A stretch of DNA of 64,000 nucleotides from the NCBI RefSeq assembly GCF_036556685.1, contig NZ_CP140614.1, forward strand, positions 620,001 to 684,000, read 5' to 3'. Under the pieces are notes generated by a model. The model ran no database searches. It had not been told where the DNA came from and worked only from the letters and a program-made list of their open reading frames with translations. Shown piece by piece: positions 46,168 through 56,432 of this stretch. The DNA is from Sulfurospirillum sp. 1612 (GTDB lineage Bacteria > Campylobacterota > Campylobacteria > Campylobacterales > Sulfurospirillaceae). Position 1 is the first letter of the stretch. Every line of letters starts with the position of its first letter. Both the position numbers and the translations under genes were made by a program.

Positions 46168-47616
46168 ATGAATAAAAAAACAAAAATTTTAGCAACCGTA
46201 GGTCCTGCTAGCGATAGCGTAGAAGTTTTAGAAGGTTTAATCAATGCTGGTGTCAATGCCTTTCGACTTAATTTTAGCCATGGTACGCATGACTATCACT
46301 TGAATATTCTGAAAAATATCAAAATTGCAGAGAAAAATACCAAAAAAAGAGTGGGTGTTTTGCAAGATATTTGTGGTCCAAAAGTGCGAATTGGCACATT
46401 AAATGACAATTTTTACTTAAAAGCCAATGATAGACTTATCTTTGTCAAAGAAGAGATTATCGGCTCACAAATTGACACTCATGTGTATCAACTTTGCATC
46501 AATCAACCCGAAATTCTGGATATGTTGCAAGTGGGGGAATATATCTACTTGTATGATGGCAATATCAAAGCCAAAGTGATTGAAGTAGGAGATACCATCG
46601 TCACGCTAGTAGAAAACAATGGGACACTCTCCTCAAACAAAGGGGTCAATTTTCCTAATACGCGTATTAATGTCGATGTGATTACTCCAAAAGATGAGCA
46701 AGATTTGCTTTGGGGTGCTCAAAATGGTGTTGATTTTGTCGCGGTTTCATTTGTCCAAAGTGCCAAAGATATCCTACGTGTTCGGAAAATACTCAAAAGT
46801 TTCGAGTCAAAGACTAGTATCATCGCAAAAATAGAAAAATTTGATGCTGTTGAGAATATTGACGAAATTTTAGAGGTGAGCGATGGCGTGATGGTAGCGC
46901 GGGGTGATTTAGGGATTGAAGTGCCTTATTATAAAGTACCGAGCATCCAAAAGAGAATCATTCGCAAGGCAAATGCCGCCTCTAAACCCGTCATTACAGC
47001 CACACAAATGTTGCTCTCTATGGCAGAAAAAGAGACAGCAACACGGGCAGAAATTAGTGATGTTGCCAATGCGGTTTTAGACGGTACGGACGCGGTCATG
47101 CTCTCAGAAGAGAGTGCTGTGGGGAAAAATCCTATCAATGTGGTCGAAGTCATGTCTAATACGATTATTGCAACAGAGGAGGTATATCCTTATAATAAAT
47201 TTGACCGATATGAATTTTTAGATGAGACTGATATTATCTCTTCTTCTGTGGCCAAATTGGCATTTCAGCTTGGGGTTGATTCGATTCTCTCGATTACAAA
47301 TTCAGGAAAATCAGCAAAAAAATTAGCACGTTACCGCATACGCAACAATATTCTAGCCGTGACGCTTGATGAGCGTGTCGCCCGATCGTTGACATTGGTA
47401 TGGGGTGTGAAACCGGTGATGCGGATGCAAGAGGCAAACCTCAATCTTCTCTTGGCCAATATGTTGAAAAATGCCTTAGATGAGAAGATTATCAACAAAA
47501 ATGGTACCTATATTGTCACCGCAGGATTTCCAACTGGATTGCTTGAGGGAAGTACTAACTTTATACGAATACTCAAACGTGAGCAAATGGAATATTATGC
47601 TAATATTGCAATATAA
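46168..47616 (+). CDS. pyk: Pyruvate kinase
   Basis: This 482-residue enzyme has the barrel motifs TKILATVGPASDS, RLNFSHGTHDYH, the catalytic Lys in IIAKIEKFDAVENIDEI and the metal site VMVARGDLGIE, plus a small C-terminal domain. It makes pyruvate and ATP from phosphoenolpyruvate, against the gluconeogenic direction usual in an autotroph, so it should be tightly controlled. Confidence 0.96.
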   Translation: MNKKTKILATVGPASDSVEVLEGLINAGVNAFRLNFSHGTHDYHLNILKNIKIAEKNTKKRVGVLQDICGPKVRIGTLNDNFYLKANDRLIFVKEEIIGSQIDTHVYQLCINQPEILDMLQVGEYIYLYDGNIKAKVIEVGDTIVTLVENNGTLSSNKGVNFPNTRINVDVITPKDEQDLLWGAQNGVDFVAVSFVQSAKDILRVRKILKSFESKTSIIAKIEKFDAVENIDEILEVSDGVMVARGDLGIEVPYYKVPSIQKRIIRKANAASKPVITATQMLLSMAEKETATRAEISDVANAVLDGTDAVMLSEESAVGKNPINVVEVMSNTIIATEEVYPYNKFDRYEFLDETDIISSSVAKLAFQLGVDSILSITNSGKSAKKLARYRIRNNILAVTLDERVARSLTLVWGVKPVMRMQEANLNLLLANMLKNALDEKIINKNGTYIVTAGFPTGLLEGSTNFIRILKREQMEYYANIAI

Positions 47617-47640
47617 AATAAGACAAAGAGGAGCGTGTAC

Positions 47641-48390
47641 GTGAAGTTTATTTTATTTGTTATTGTTGCGGGGATATTTTATCTCTTGACCCGTAATTAC
47701 AAGAGTGATGGCTACAATATTCATGTCAATACCAAGCAGAAATTTGAGGGAAATTTACAAGATCATGAGGCCGGTCTAATCGTCGCGATGATGGCAAAAG
47801 TCGCCAAAGCAGATGGACGTGTTTGTGAACTTGAAGCCGAACTTTTGAGCAATACGTTCACCCAGCTCTCATCTGTTTTTGAAAATCAAAGTGAAATACG
47901 AGAAAAACTCAAAGATATTTACAAAGAAGAGTTGAAGAGTTTTGCGAATACTTTAGAAATCTCCCAAAAGTATTTTAAACTCACCAAAAACGACTATAAT
48001 AAGCGCTATGCGACCCTGGAATATCTTCTCAATCTTGCCTTTATTGATAATGAATTTACCAATGAAGAGTACATGATATGTGAGGATATTGCCCAGACGC
48101 TAGAGATTAATAAGGCCGATTTTGAAAAACTCGTGGCAAAATTCCGAGAGTTTTATGCGAGTCGATACAATCAGCAAGTCGATTCGTTGAAACAAGCTTA
48201 TGCTATCATTGGCGCGAATGAAAATGATGATATGCCTACGATTAAAACAAAATATAAAAAATTAGTGCGTGCCAATCATCCCGATCTTTTGATGGGCAAG
48301 GGTGCGGAGCAATCGATAATCGACCAAGCGACACAAAAACTACAAGAGATCAATGAAGCGTATGAAATCATCAAGAAAGCACGTGCGTGA
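47641..48390 (+). CDS. DjlA-like membrane-anchored TerB/DnaJ-domain protein
   Basis: Starting at GTG 47641 (GAGGAG seven bases upstream) the 249-residue product has an N-terminal membrane helix (about 2-17), a TerB-like helical acidic domain (about 45-165) and a C-terminal J domain with HPD (RANHPDLLMG). This is the DjlA co-chaperone architecture; it would recruit DnaK to the inner membrane. It overlaps the M23 peptidase gene by four bases. Confidence 0.88.
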   Translation: MKFILFVIVAGIFYLLTRNYKSDGYNIHVNTKQKFEGNLQDHEAGLIVAMMAKVAKADGRVCELEAELLSNTFTQLSSVFENQSEIREKLKDIYKEELKSFANTLEISQKYFKLTKNDYNKRYATLEYLLNLAFIDNEFTNEEYMICEDIAQTLEINKADFEKLVAKFREFYASRYNQQVDSLKQAYAIIGANENDDMPTIKTKYKKLVRANHPDLLMGKGAEQSIIDQATQKLQEINEAYEIIKKARA

Positions 48391-49178
48391 AATCACTCCT
48401 ACTGATTTTTGTACTCGCGCTTTACGTGCATGCGATGAGCATCTTCAACGGTGATGTTGCACTTTTGCAGTTTGATAACAATGTTACGGTACAATTTGAA
48501 GGAAAGAGACTGCCTGTTTTGAGACATCCTCGTGAAAAAGGGAAATTTTATGCCCTCGTTCCGATTGCCTATTGCACCAAAAAGGCAGAGACTTATCTTT
48601 TAATTGATCAGAAAAAAGTACCTTTACAGATTAAAAAAGGCGCGTATAAAACCGAAAAAATCCATGTCAGTCAATCCAAAGTGACACCGAGTAAAAAAGC
48701 TCTGGCACAAATCCACAAAGAGTATCAAGAAGCCTATAAAATCTATAATACCATAACACCCAAACGATATTGGAATAAGCCTTTTATCTTGCCATTGCAT
48801 TCTCATATCACCAGTGCGTATGGCAATGCCCGGATGTTTAATAATACATTACAGAGTTTTCACTCCGGCACAGATTTTAGAGCAAAAATCGGTACCAAAG
48901 TACATGCGGCTAATGATGGTGTGGTCGTGATTGCTAAAAAGCGCTATTATGCCGGTGGTTCTGTCGTAATTGACCACGGTCAGGGAGTGTATAGTTGCTA
49001 TTATCATTTGAGCCGTATCACTGTTCATGTGGGGGAGAAGATTACCCAAAATGAAGTGCTCGGATTAAGTGGGCAAAGCGGCAGAGTCAATGGTCCGCAT
49101 TTGCATTTTACCATCATGGTCTATGCCCATGCTATCAATCCGTTGCAATTTGAGAAGCAAATCAACGCACTATTTTAA
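48387..49178 (+). CDS. Exported M23-family metallopeptidase
   Basis: A 263-residue protein (GTG start) with a signal peptide (1-16) and a C-terminal LytM/M23 domain: the zinc ligands in HSGTDFRAKIG and HLHF, with the catalytic His in YYHLSRI. It cleaves peptidoglycan cross-bridges or stem peptides. Relatives in helical Campylobacterota shape the cell wall. All catalytic residues are present, so it is probably an active enzyme rather than an activator. Confidence 0.92.
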   Translation: MKSLLLIFVLALYVHAMSIFNGDVALLQFDNNVTVQFEGKRLPVLRHPREKGKFYALVPIAYCTKKAETYLLIDQKKVPLQIKKGAYKTEKIHVSQSKVTPSKKALAQIHKEYQEAYKIYNTITPKRYWNKPFILPLHSHITSAYGNARMFNNTLQSFHSGTDFRAKIGTKVHAANDGVVVIAKKRYYAGGSVVIDHGQGVYSCYYHLSRITVHVGEKITQNEVLGLSGQSGRVNGPHLHFTIMVYAHAINPLQFEKQINALF

Positions 49179-49191
49179 ATAAGGCACCACA

Positions 49192-49848
49192 GTGAAACTA
49201 TTATTGTTAGAAGATGATGATATCTTAAATGAGGTCATTTACGCATTTTTAACTTCTAAAGGCTATGATGTAGTGGTGGCTTATGATGGTGAAGAGGCGC
49301 AGGAATTGTTATATAAAGAGCTCTTCGATTTGCTACTTTTGGATGTCAACGTACCCAGTGTCAATGGCTTTGATTTATTGCGAGATTTAAGAGACCATCA
49401 AATATTAACGCCAGTAATTTTTATTACCTCACTCAATGATACCCAAGATTTAAAAGAGGGATTTGACAGCGGATGTGATGATTACATCAAAAAGCCTTTT
49501 GAGTTTGATGAATTAGAGCTGCGTATTAACAATATAAAAAGATTATACAAATTAGACAATAATCAAACGGAAATACTAAAACCCGGAATCTTGTATGATT
49601 TCAAATCTTCTAGTATTCTTATCAATGATTGTCCCACTGTGCTTTCCAAAAAAGAGTCTACAGTGTTTGAATATTTTCTAAAAAATAGAGACAGAATCAT
49701 ATCAATTGAGGAGTTGATCGCAAATGTCTGGACGTATGAAGATGCCCCAACACATTCAACAGTGAGAACGTATATAAAAAATTTCAGGAAAATCCTCGGT
49801 GAAACATGCATCGAAACCATCAAAGGAGTCGGCTATCGTTTTAACTAA
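49192..49848 (+). CDS. OmpR-type response regulator (metal island system 1)
   Basis: The 218-residue protein (GTG start) has a receiver with phospho-acceptor Asp51 (LLLLDVNVPS) and Lys in DYIKKPFEFDE, then a winged helix ending IKGVGYRFN. It overlaps the kinase gene by 50 bases. The adjacent genes downstream (DUF302, SHOCT, multicopper oxidase, P-type ATPase) suggest a CusR/CopR-like role in copper or related metal response. Confidence 0.9.
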   Translation: MKLLLLEDDDILNEVIYAFLTSKGYDVVVAYDGEEAQELLYKELFDLLLLDVNVPSVNGFDLLRDLRDHQILTPVIFITSLNDTQDLKEGFDSGCDDYIKKPFEFDELELRINNIKRLYKLDNNQTEILKPGILYDFKSSSILINDCPTVLSKKESTVFEYFLKNRDRIISIEELIANVWTYEDAPTHSTVRTYIKNFRKILGETCIETIKGVGYRFN

Positions 49849-50989
49849 AGATGAGAAAAGAACATTTTTGGGTTTTTTGGGGTTGTATTTGGGCTCTTCT
49901 TTATTGTTGATTATTGTTATTGGATATTTTTTTTATGACATACAGATGAAACAATACAATGAATTAGCACTTTCTAAAGTCGAAAACAATGCCAACATAA
50001 TTACCCGGCAAATCATTCAATCTCAAATGCAAAATACGTCCTTACATCTTGAAAATATGAAAATTGAGAAGGGGTTTAAATATGGACTTTATAATGACAA
50101 AAAAAAGCCCATATACACACAAATTAAAGGGCAAATTGATTTTGCTAAGAAATTTTACCGAGAGAAAAATAATATATTTTATGTCGACAATGGGGCAGTT
50201 GGACACTTGGGTGTTTATTATGTCGTGGTAAAAGATTCTGATTTTAATATCAGTATTTCAAACCTTTTAAACGATGTTATTGTCGGTATTTTAGTACTTT
50301 ATATTATCATTGCATTGATTGGATTTTTCTTGGCAAAAATCTTTATTCATCCGATTCAAATTCAGAGAGAAAAATTAAATAACTTCATAAAAGATACAAC
50401 ACACGAACTCAACACACCACTCTCTGCCATACTTTTGTGTGTGGATACGAAAAACTTTTTTAGTGAAGAAAATAGAGAAAATATCAAAATTAGTGCCAAA
50501 AAAATCTCAAATATCTATAAAAACCTCACGTATCTCTTCTTAAAGGAGCATCAAGAAAGTCTCATCCATAATACTAATGTGGCCAAGATTTTACAAAGTG
50601 AACTGCCCTATCATGAACAACTTGCAAAGAAAAAAAATATCATGATTAATTCTAGCATTGAGCCAACTTTTTTCACAATAAACGATGAGGATTTTTCAAG
50701 GCTTACGAGTAATCTGATCTTAAATGCCATTAAATATACAAGAAGAAACGGCGCTATTGCCATTACTTTAAAAGATAAAATATTGATGATAGAAGATAAT
50801 GGTATCGGTATCGAAAAATCGCAACAAGATAAGATATATGAACGCTATTATCGTGCGACTCAAAATGAAGGAGGCTTTGGATTAGGCTTAAATATCGTCT
50901 ACACAATCTGCCAAAAATACAAAATCAAAATTGACTTCAATTCAAAAATAAAAAAAGGCACCACCTTCACTCTTGATTTTAACGCTTAA
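49799..50989 (+). CDS. Sensor histidine kinase (metal island system 1)
   Basis: A 396-residue kinase with helices near 23-47 and 162-184, a small periplasmic domain of about 115 residues, phospho-acceptor His202 (TTHELNTPLSA), N box NLILNAIKYT and G boxes EDNGIGI and GGFGLGL. The GTG at 49799 is the only good in-frame start with a nearby AGGA; it makes a 50-base overlap with the regulator gene. The sensor domain shows no Met/His-rich copper motif. It is a paralogue in design of the kinase at 59030. Confidence 0.85.
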   Translation: MKHASKPSKESAIVLTKDEKRTFLGFLGLYLGSSLLLIIVIGYFFYDIQMKQYNELALSKVENNANIITRQIIQSQMQNTSLHLENMKIEKGFKYGLYNDKKKPIYTQIKGQIDFAKKFYREKNNIFYVDNGAVGHLGVYYVVVKDSDFNISISNLLNDVIVGILVLYIIIALIGFFLAKIFIHPIQIQREKLNNFIKDTTHELNTPLSAILLCVDTKNFFSEENRENIKISAKKISNIYKNLTYLFLKEHQESLIHNTNVAKILQSELPYHEQLAKKKNIMINSSIEPTFFTINDEDFSRLTSNLILNAIKYTRRNGAIAITLKDKILMIEDNGIGIEKSQQDKIYERYYRATQNEGGFGLGLNIVYTICQKYKIKIDFNSKIKKGTTFTLDFNA

Positions 50990-51060
50990 ACTGTAAAAGC
51001 CAAAGTGCCATCTCTCCACACTAATTACACACCGTTGTTGTAAAATTCAACCTAGAAACT

Positions 51061-51123
51061 CTAATACTTAACTAATACTTTTATCTTATAGTTTCATTAT
51101 TAAAAAAAGGTGCTCTAAAGAGC
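51061..51123 (+). promoter_or_regulatory. Metal-island promoter 1: 11-bp direct repeat, -10, 5'-UTR hairpin
   Basis: CTAATACTTAA (51061-51071) is repeated as CTAATACTTTT (51072-51082), a PhoB/OmpR-style 11-bp tandem site covering the -35 position. TATAGT (51087-51092) is the -10. In the leader, GCTC-TAAA-GAGC (51112-51123) forms a small hairpin. The same module occurs at 60080. Confidence 0.75.
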
Positions 51124-51158
51124 GTGAAAATATAAAAATATTACACGAAGGATATAAA

Positions 51159-51542
51159 ATGCTTTATACAATTAATACGAAAAGTAGTATTGATAGCATA
51201 AAAGAAGATATGGCAAGTCGAGCTAAAGAACAAGGCTTTGGCGTCTTGAAAGAGTATCATTTTAAAGAAATTCTTAGCTCAAAAGGCTGTCCCATAGAAA
51301 AAGATATCACGGTGTTTGAAGTTTGCAATCCAGGTGCTGCTCAAACAATCTTAGATACTTATCCGGAAGTTTCAGTTTTTCTTCCTTGTCGTATTTCTTT
51401 GTATGAGATAGATGGTGAAACAATACTAAGTACAATAGGTATCGATAATATTATCGATAATTTTGCATTAGATAATGAAATTAAAAATTATATGAATACA
51501 ATATTTGAAAAAGTCAAGAAGATTATGAATACTTGGCAGTAA
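51159..51542 (+). CDS. DUF302-family protein
   Basis: The 127-residue sequence matches DUF302: KSSIDSIKEDMASRAKEQGFGVL near the start, the central FEVCNPGAAQTIL and a VFLPCRISLYE strand. There is no signal peptide, so it is cytoplasmic. Two Cys residues (in EVCNP and LPCR) lie in the conserved core. The family often sits beside copper and redox genes, but its function is unknown. The gene is first behind metal promoter 1. Confidence 0.85.
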   Translation: MLYTINTKSSIDSIKEDMASRAKEQGFGVLKEYHFKEILSSKGCPIEKDITVFEVCNPGAAQTILDTYPEVSVFLPCRISLYEIDGETILSTIGIDNIIDNFALDNEIKNYMNTIFEKVKKIMNTWQ

Positions 51543-51578
51543 GTTTTATTAAACAATATCAACAAGAAAGGATATAAA

Positions 51579-51812
51579 ATGTTTGGACAAGGATATATGG
51601 GGTATATGGGTGGAATGGGATATTTCCCTTGGATGGGATTAATGTTTTTTATAGTTTTTGCTATCGTTATTTTTCTGTTCGTGAGTTATCTTAAGAAAGA
51701 TAATTACAGAGAAACAAAGAGCAATAATGCACTCGAAATTTTAGAAGAAAGATTTGCAAAAGGTGAAATTTCAAAAGAAGAATTTTTGGATATGAAAAAA
51801 ACGATAAGATAG
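51579..51812 (+). CDS. Small SHOCT-domain membrane protein 1
   Basis: A 77-residue protein with a Gly/Met/Tyr-rich N-terminus, one helix (about 18-41) and a C-terminal SHOCT motif (ALEILEERFAKGEISKEEF). The domain is thought to mediate oligomerisation. A similar protein follows the multicopper oxidase (53333-53644). Its place between DUF302 and the oxidase suggests a role in copper handling at the membrane. Confidence 0.85.
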   Translation: MFGQGYMGYMGGMGYFPWMGLMFFIVFAIVIFLFVSYLKKDNYRETKSNNALEILEERFAKGEISKEEFLDMKKTIR

Positions 51813-51831
51813 TTATGATATAGGAATGATT

Positions 51832-53322
51832 ATGCAAAGAAGAAATTTTTTAAAATCGAGTACTCTCGCTACTGCTGGTGTAGCGATCTTTGGTTCCAAA
51901 AGTTTATATTCTGATGATATTTTTGAACAAAAAAGAGAATTTGTAGTCCCACCTTTATATGAAGGCAAAAAAATTGATGGCAAAAGAGTCTTTGATTTGA
52001 ATCTTCAAAAAGGTGAGATGGAATTTTTCCAGGGGCTAAAAACACAAACTATCGGTATAAATGCACCATTTTTAGGACCAACTTTACGAGCTAGCCAAAA
52101 TGATACAATAAAAGTAAATATTAAAAATTCTCTTGGATATGATTCTACTATACATTGGCATGGGTTTGAGCTGCCGGCAAAGATGGATGGAGGACCTCAC
52201 CAAATCATTAGAGACAGCTCTATTTGGAGTCCTGAGTTTGCAATAAAAAACAGAGCTTCTATGCTTTGGTATCATTCCCATCTTCTCCATCAAACAGGCG
52301 CACAAGTATATAAGGGTTTGGCCGGACTATTTATCATAGATGATATTGAGAGCCAAAATTTAAACTTGCCTCATGAGTATGGGATAGATGATATACCTGT
52401 AGTATTGCAAGATAGGAATTACAATAACGATGGCTCTTTTAGATATGTAAGCTCGCAACAAGAGAGCATGATGGGAATCCATGGAAATTATGTCTTGGTA
52501 AACGGTGTAATAGCTCCAACTCTAAGAGCTAAAAAGAAACTAACAAGATTTAGGATATTAAATGGCTCAAATGCCAGATATTATCTTTTAGGTTTTAGCG
52601 ATAATAGAAAATTTCAATTTATCGGTAGCGATGGCGGTCTTTTAGAGCAACCAGTAGCCCTTAGCCAAATCAAGCTAGCTCCTGCTCAGAGAATTGATAT
52701 CGTTGTAGATGTAAGTGATGGTAAAGATGTTGTTCTCAAAAGTTACAGAGGAGCAAATAGCCAAAATATGGGAATGATGGGGATGATGATGCGAAATATG
52801 GGTTTTGATAGGGAATTTGATTTGATGAAAATAAAATCAAAAGATGCAAAAAACAGTACCGCAACAGTACCGCAAAATCTCATAAAACATCCTGTTTGGG
52901 ATCCTAAAGATTCTGTTGGAGTGCGAAATATTGTGCTGCAAATGAGGATGGGAATGGGTATGATGAATAGAGGAAATGGGGATGATAATTTCTTTATAAA
53001 CGGCAAAAGTATGGATATGAACAGAATTGATGCGATTGCCAAGAAGGATACCTTTGAGATTTGGAAAATTATCAATAAATCACCGATGTCGCACCCTTTG
53101 CATATACACAATACTCAGTTCAAAACTTTAGCGATAAATGGAAGAAAACCAAATCCTAGTGAATCTGGCTTTATGGATACTGTAAGCGTAGATCCTATGG
53201 GGATAGTTTATATTATGGTGCCTTTTAGATATTATAGTGACAATAAAGTGCCTTATATGTTTCATTGCCACATACTTGAACACGAAGATGGCGGTATGAT
53301 GGGGCAATTGTTGGTCACATAA
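51832..53322 (+). CDS. Tat-exported multicopper oxidase (CueO/CopA-oxidase type)
   Basis: The 496-residue protein starts at ATG 51832 (TAGGA six bases upstream) with a Tat signal (QRRNFLKSS, then a hydrophobic stretch). Three cupredoxin domains carry the copper motifs HWHG (about residue 108), WYHSHLLH, HPLHIH and HCHILEHEDGGMM (about 477-490). A Met-rich segment lies near residues 310-325 and another near 370-385, as in CueO, where such loops bind Cu(I). It probably oxidises Cu(I) to less toxic Cu(II) in the periplasm. Confidence 0.93.
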   Translation: MQRRNFLKSSTLATAGVAIFGSKSLYSDDIFEQKREFVVPPLYEGKKIDGKRVFDLNLQKGEMEFFQGLKTQTIGINAPFLGPTLRASQNDTIKVNIKNSLGYDSTIHWHGFELPAKMDGGPHQIIRDSSIWSPEFAIKNRASMLWYHSHLLHQTGAQVYKGLAGLFIIDDIESQNLNLPHEYGIDDIPVVLQDRNYNNDGSFRYVSSQQESMMGIHGNYVLVNGVIAPTLRAKKKLTRFRILNGSNARYYLLGFSDNRKFQFIGSDGGLLEQPVALSQIKLAPAQRIDIVVDVSDGKDVVLKSYRGANSQNMGMMGMMMRNMGFDREFDLMKIKSKDAKNSTATVPQNLIKHPVWDPKDSVGVRNIVLQMRMGMGMMNRGNGDDNFFINGKSMDMNRIDAIAKKDTFEIWKIINKSPMSHPLHIHNTQFKTLAINGRKPNPSESGFMDTVSVDPMGIVYIMVPFRYYSDNKVPYMFHCHILEHEDGGMMGQLLVT

Positions 53323-53332
53323 GGAAAATGAG

Positions 53333-53644
53333 ATGAAAAATAAGTTTTTAGTAGGGATATTTTTAGTAGGTTCTATGGCGACAGATATATTTGCACATGG
53401 CGGAGAAACAGATAGCGGATATGGAATGATGGGGTATAACATGATGGGAGGATTTGGCATGGGATTTAGTTGGTTGATATTAATTTTAATAGGTATTTTT
53501 GCATATTATATGGTCAGTAAAAATAATAATCAAAATGAAAACAATGGAGATAAGCCAACGGCTAGAGATATACTCGATCAAAGATTTGCCAATGGTGAAA
53601 TAGATAAAGAAGAGTATCAAGAAAAAAAAGAGATGTTAAAATAG
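53333..53644 (+). CDS. SHOCT-domain protein 2 with signal and membrane helix
   Basis: A 103-residue protein with an N-terminal signal-like helix (residues 3-21), a His/Met/Gly-rich stretch (HGGETDSGYGMMGYNMMGG), a second helix (about 45-62) and a C-terminal SHOCT motif (ARDILDQRFANGEIDKEEY). It resembles SHOCT protein 1 in the tail. The Met/His stretch facing the periplasm could bind copper. Confidence 0.85.
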   Translation: MKNKFLVGIFLVGSMATDIFAHGGETDSGYGMMGYNMMGGFGMGFSWLILILIGIFAYYMVSKNNNQNENNGDKPTARDILDQRFANGEIDKEEYQEKKEMLK

Positions 53645-53653
53645 GAAATTACA

Positions 53654-55972
53654 ATGCAAAAACATAAACATGAGCACAACCATGAAGAGCATAATCATCA
53701 AGAAAATGAATATTGTGCAGATGACTCTTGTGATATTGTAGGGCATGAGTTTTATACTTGTCCCATGCATCCGGAAATTCATCAGGATCATCCGGGAAAT
53801 TGTCCGAAATGTGGCATGGCATTGGAAAAAGAGGTGGAAGCGCTACCAACAGTAACTACTAAATACACCTGTCCTATGCATCCAGAAATCGTAGAAGATG
53901 CCCCGGGTAATTGTCCAAAATGTGGAATGGCACTTGAGCCTGTCACCGTTGAAGCAGAAGAAGGTAATGAAGAACTGGAGTATATGAGTAAAAGATTTTG
54001 GATCAGTGTGGTTTTAGCACTTCCTGTTTTTCTCATCGCCATGATTGCCGATTTGATTCCAGGCTACTTGCCTACAAGTTTCACACATCAAGGCATACAA
54101 TGGTTTGAGTTTATATTTGCAACGCCTGTTGTACTTTGGGCTGGATGGCCATTTTTTGTACGCGGATATAACTCGATTAGAACTTGGAATTTAAATATGT
54201 TTACTCTCATCGCCATTGGGGTAGGGGCAGCTTATACCTATAGTTTGGTGGCACTCTTTTTCCCTGGAATTTTCCCACCATTGATGAGAAATAATAATGG
54301 ATTGGTTGCTGTCTATTTTGAAGCAGCATCTGTCATCACAGCACTGGTTCTTTTAGGCCAGGTTTTAGAACTCAGAGCCAGAAGTAAAACCAATACAGCC
54401 ATAAAAACGCTACTAAATTTAGCACCAAAAACTGCGCATCTCATCATAGATGACTCTGGCAATGAAAAAGAGGTCAATCTGGAGCAAGTCGTAGTAGGCG
54501 ATAGGTTAAGAATCAAACCAGGAGAAAAGATACCGGTTGATGGAGTTGTAATAGAGGGCAATAGTAACATTGACGAATCCATGATCACAGGAGAGCCGCT
54601 GGTAGTTGAAAAAAGAATAGGTGATACGGTTATTGGAGCGACGATAAATAAAAATGGAACCATAATCATAGAAGCTAAAAAAGTTGGAAATGATACGATG
54701 CTTTCTCAAATTGTCCAAATGGTATCACAAGCACAGCGATCTCGCGCACCAATTCAGAAGTTAGCAGATACGGTTTCAAGCTACTTTGTACCGGCCGTTG
54801 TTATATCTTCTGTTTTAGCTTTTGCAGGCTGGTGGTTTTTTGGACCATCACCCCAACTAGCCTATGCTGTTGTTGCAGCGGTTTCTGTGCTTATTATCGC
54901 TTGCCCTTGTGCACTGGGTCTTGCCACACCTATTTCTATCATGGTAGGAACAGGTAGAGCTGCACTTTCTGGTATATTGATAAAAGATGCAAAAACATTA
55001 GAGAGAATGGAGAAAGTTGATACCCTAGTCGTTGATAAGACAGGAACGCTAACAGAAGGAAAACCAAGGGTTACGAGCCTAAATATAGAAAATGGATTTA
55101 ATGAAAAAACTATTTTGGCATATGCCGGAAGTTTGGAGCGAGTAAGCGAGCATCCTTTGGCTGAAGCTGTCATCGAATACGCAAAAGAGAAAAACATCAA
55201 ATTTTTAAATGTAGAGAATTTTCAAGCAATTACAGGCAAAGGAATTATCGGTGATATTGATGGTAAACGCATTGTGATTGGAAGTGAAGATTTCTTACAA
55301 AGCTTGGATATATCTACATCACACATAAAACAAGTTGCCGATGATTTAAGAAGAGAGGGAAAAGGCGTCATATACATGGGTATAGAAGGAAAATTTGGTG
55401 CTATCATAGGTATAGAAGACCCGATCAAATCAACTTCTATAGAAGCTATCAAAAAATTAAGAGCTGAAGGTATAAAAGTTGTAATGCTTAGCGGCGACAA
55501 CCAAATGACTGCAAATGCAGTGGCTAGAAAACTAAATATAGATGAAGTTTTTGCAAATGTCTTGCCTGATGGAAAAGCAGAAGTTATAAAAAAACTTAAA
55601 AACACCGGAGCGATTATTGCTATGGCAGGAGATGGGATAAATGATGCCCCCGCCTTAGCCAGTGCTGATGTCGGGATTGCTATGGGAACAGGAACGGATG
55701 TCGCTATAGAAAGTGCCGGCATTACATTGATAAAAGGCGATTTGCTTGGCATATTAAAAGTATTAAAACTCAGTCGTGCTACCATGAAAAATATAAGACA
55801 AAATCTATTTTTTGCTTTTATCTATAATAGTGTAGGAGTTCCTATAGCTGCTGGAGTCCTTTATCCGATATTTGGGATACTTTTATCGCCCGTGATTGCT
55901 GCTGCCGCTATGAGTTTTAGTTCGGTTTCAGTTATCACAAATGCATTGCGTTTAAAAAATGTAAAAATTTAA
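53654..55972 (+). CDS. copA: Cu-type P1B ATPase with two heavy-metal-binding domains
   Basis: The 772-residue pump starts with a His-rich tail and then two copies of the YTCPMHPE...[10 protein letters not shown] domain (about 34-58 and 72-96) in place of the usual GMTCxxC domains. Eight helices follow, with the TGE loop (MITGEPL), CPC in [10 protein letters not shown] (about 416-418), the phosphorylated Asp in DKTGTLTEG (about 460), SEHPLAEA and [11 protein letters not shown]. The last helices end in Asn/Met/Ser residues typical of Cu(I) transport ([15 protein letters not shown]). It exports Cu(I), and perhaps Ag(I), from the cytoplasm to the periplasm for the oxidase. The symbol is by function; HMBD-containing pumps are also called SilP or CopB-like. 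Confidence 0.92.
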   Translation: MQKHKHEHNHEEHNHQENEYCADDSCDIVGHEFYTCPMHPEIHQDHPGNCPKCGMALEKEVEALPTVTTKYTCPMHPEIVEDAPGNCPKCGMALEPVTVEAEEGNEELEYMSKRFWISVVLALPVFLIAMIADLIPGYLPTSFTHQGIQWFEFIFATPVVLWAGWPFFVRGYNSIRTWNLNMFTLIAIGVGAAYTYSLVALFFPGIFPPLMRNNNGLVAVYFEAASVITALVLLGQVLELRARSKTNTAIKTLLNLAPKTAHLIIDDSGNEKEVNLEQVVVGDRLRIKPGEKIPVDGVVIEGNSNIDESMITGEPLVVEKRIGDTVIGATINKNGTIIIEAKKVGNDTMLSQIVQMVSQAQRSRAPIQKLADTVSSYFVPAVVISSVLAFAGWWFFGPSPQLAYAVVAAVSVLIIACPCALGLATPISIMVGTGRAALSGILIKDAKTLERMEKVDTLVVDKTGTLTEGKPRVTSLNIENGFNEKTILAYAGSLERVSEHPLAEAVIEYAKEKNIKFLNVENFQAITGKGIIGDIDGKRIVIGSEDFLQSLDISTSHIKQVADDLRREGKGVIYMGIEGKFGAIIGIEDPIKSTSIEAIKKLRAEGIKVVMLSGDNQMTANAVARKLNIDEVFANVLPDGKAEVIKKLKNTGAIIAMAGDGINDAPALASADVGIAMGTGTDVAIESAGITLIKGDLLGILKVLKLSRATMKNIRQNLFFAFIYNSVGVPIAAGVLYPIFGILLSPVIAAAAMSFSSVSVITNALRLKNVKI

Positions 55973-55982
55973 AAGGAGAAAG

Positions 55983-56405
55983 ATGAAGTGGTTAATTTTA
56001 GGTACTGTGGTAATTTTGTTTGCTATGGGGTATTACTTTGAGAACGCAAAGGGTAGCAATGAGAGGTGGTATACGAAAACTCAAGTAGCAAAAGGTGAGA
56101 AATTGTTTGCGGCAAATTGTGCCGTTTGCCATGGTTTAAAAGCTCAAAAAACTATCAATTGGAGGCAAAAACTTCCAAATGGACATTATCCACCACCACC
56201 TTTAAATGGTAGTGCACATGCCTGGCATCATACTTTTGCACAATTTATCAATCAGATTGATAATGGCGGAGTTCAATATGGAGGTACAATGCCTGCTTTC
56301 AAAGGTGTTTTTACTGATGAAGAAAAAAAAGATATCATCAGTTATTTTCAATCATTTTGGAATGATAAAATTTATAAAGACTGGTATGGCCGTAGTGGAC
56401 TGTAA
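55983..56405 (+). CDS. Membrane-anchored monohaem cytochrome c
   Basis: A 140-residue protein with an N-terminal anchor helix (about 3-20), the haem site CAVCH at 46-50 and axial Met103 in GTMPAFKG. It is a class I cytochrome c. Lying between the copper pump and dsbD, it may take electrons from a periplasmic oxidase. Haem attachment needs CcsBA (18576). Confidence 0.9.
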   Translation: MKWLILGTVVILFAMGYYFENAKGSNERWYTKTQVAKGEKLFAANCAVCHGLKAQKTINWRQKLPNGHYPPPPLNGSAHAWHHTFAQFINQIDNGGVQYGGTMPAFKGVFTDEEKKDIISYFQSFWNDKIYKDWYGRSGL

Positions 56406-56432
56406 CAAAAGTTATTGAGAAAGGTATAGTGT

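Noticed and set aside
55222-55785. A 187-codon minus-strand frame inside the P-type ATPase gene
   Set aside because: Antisense to the ATP-binding domain; no ribosome site and a Ser/Ile/Pro-rich product.
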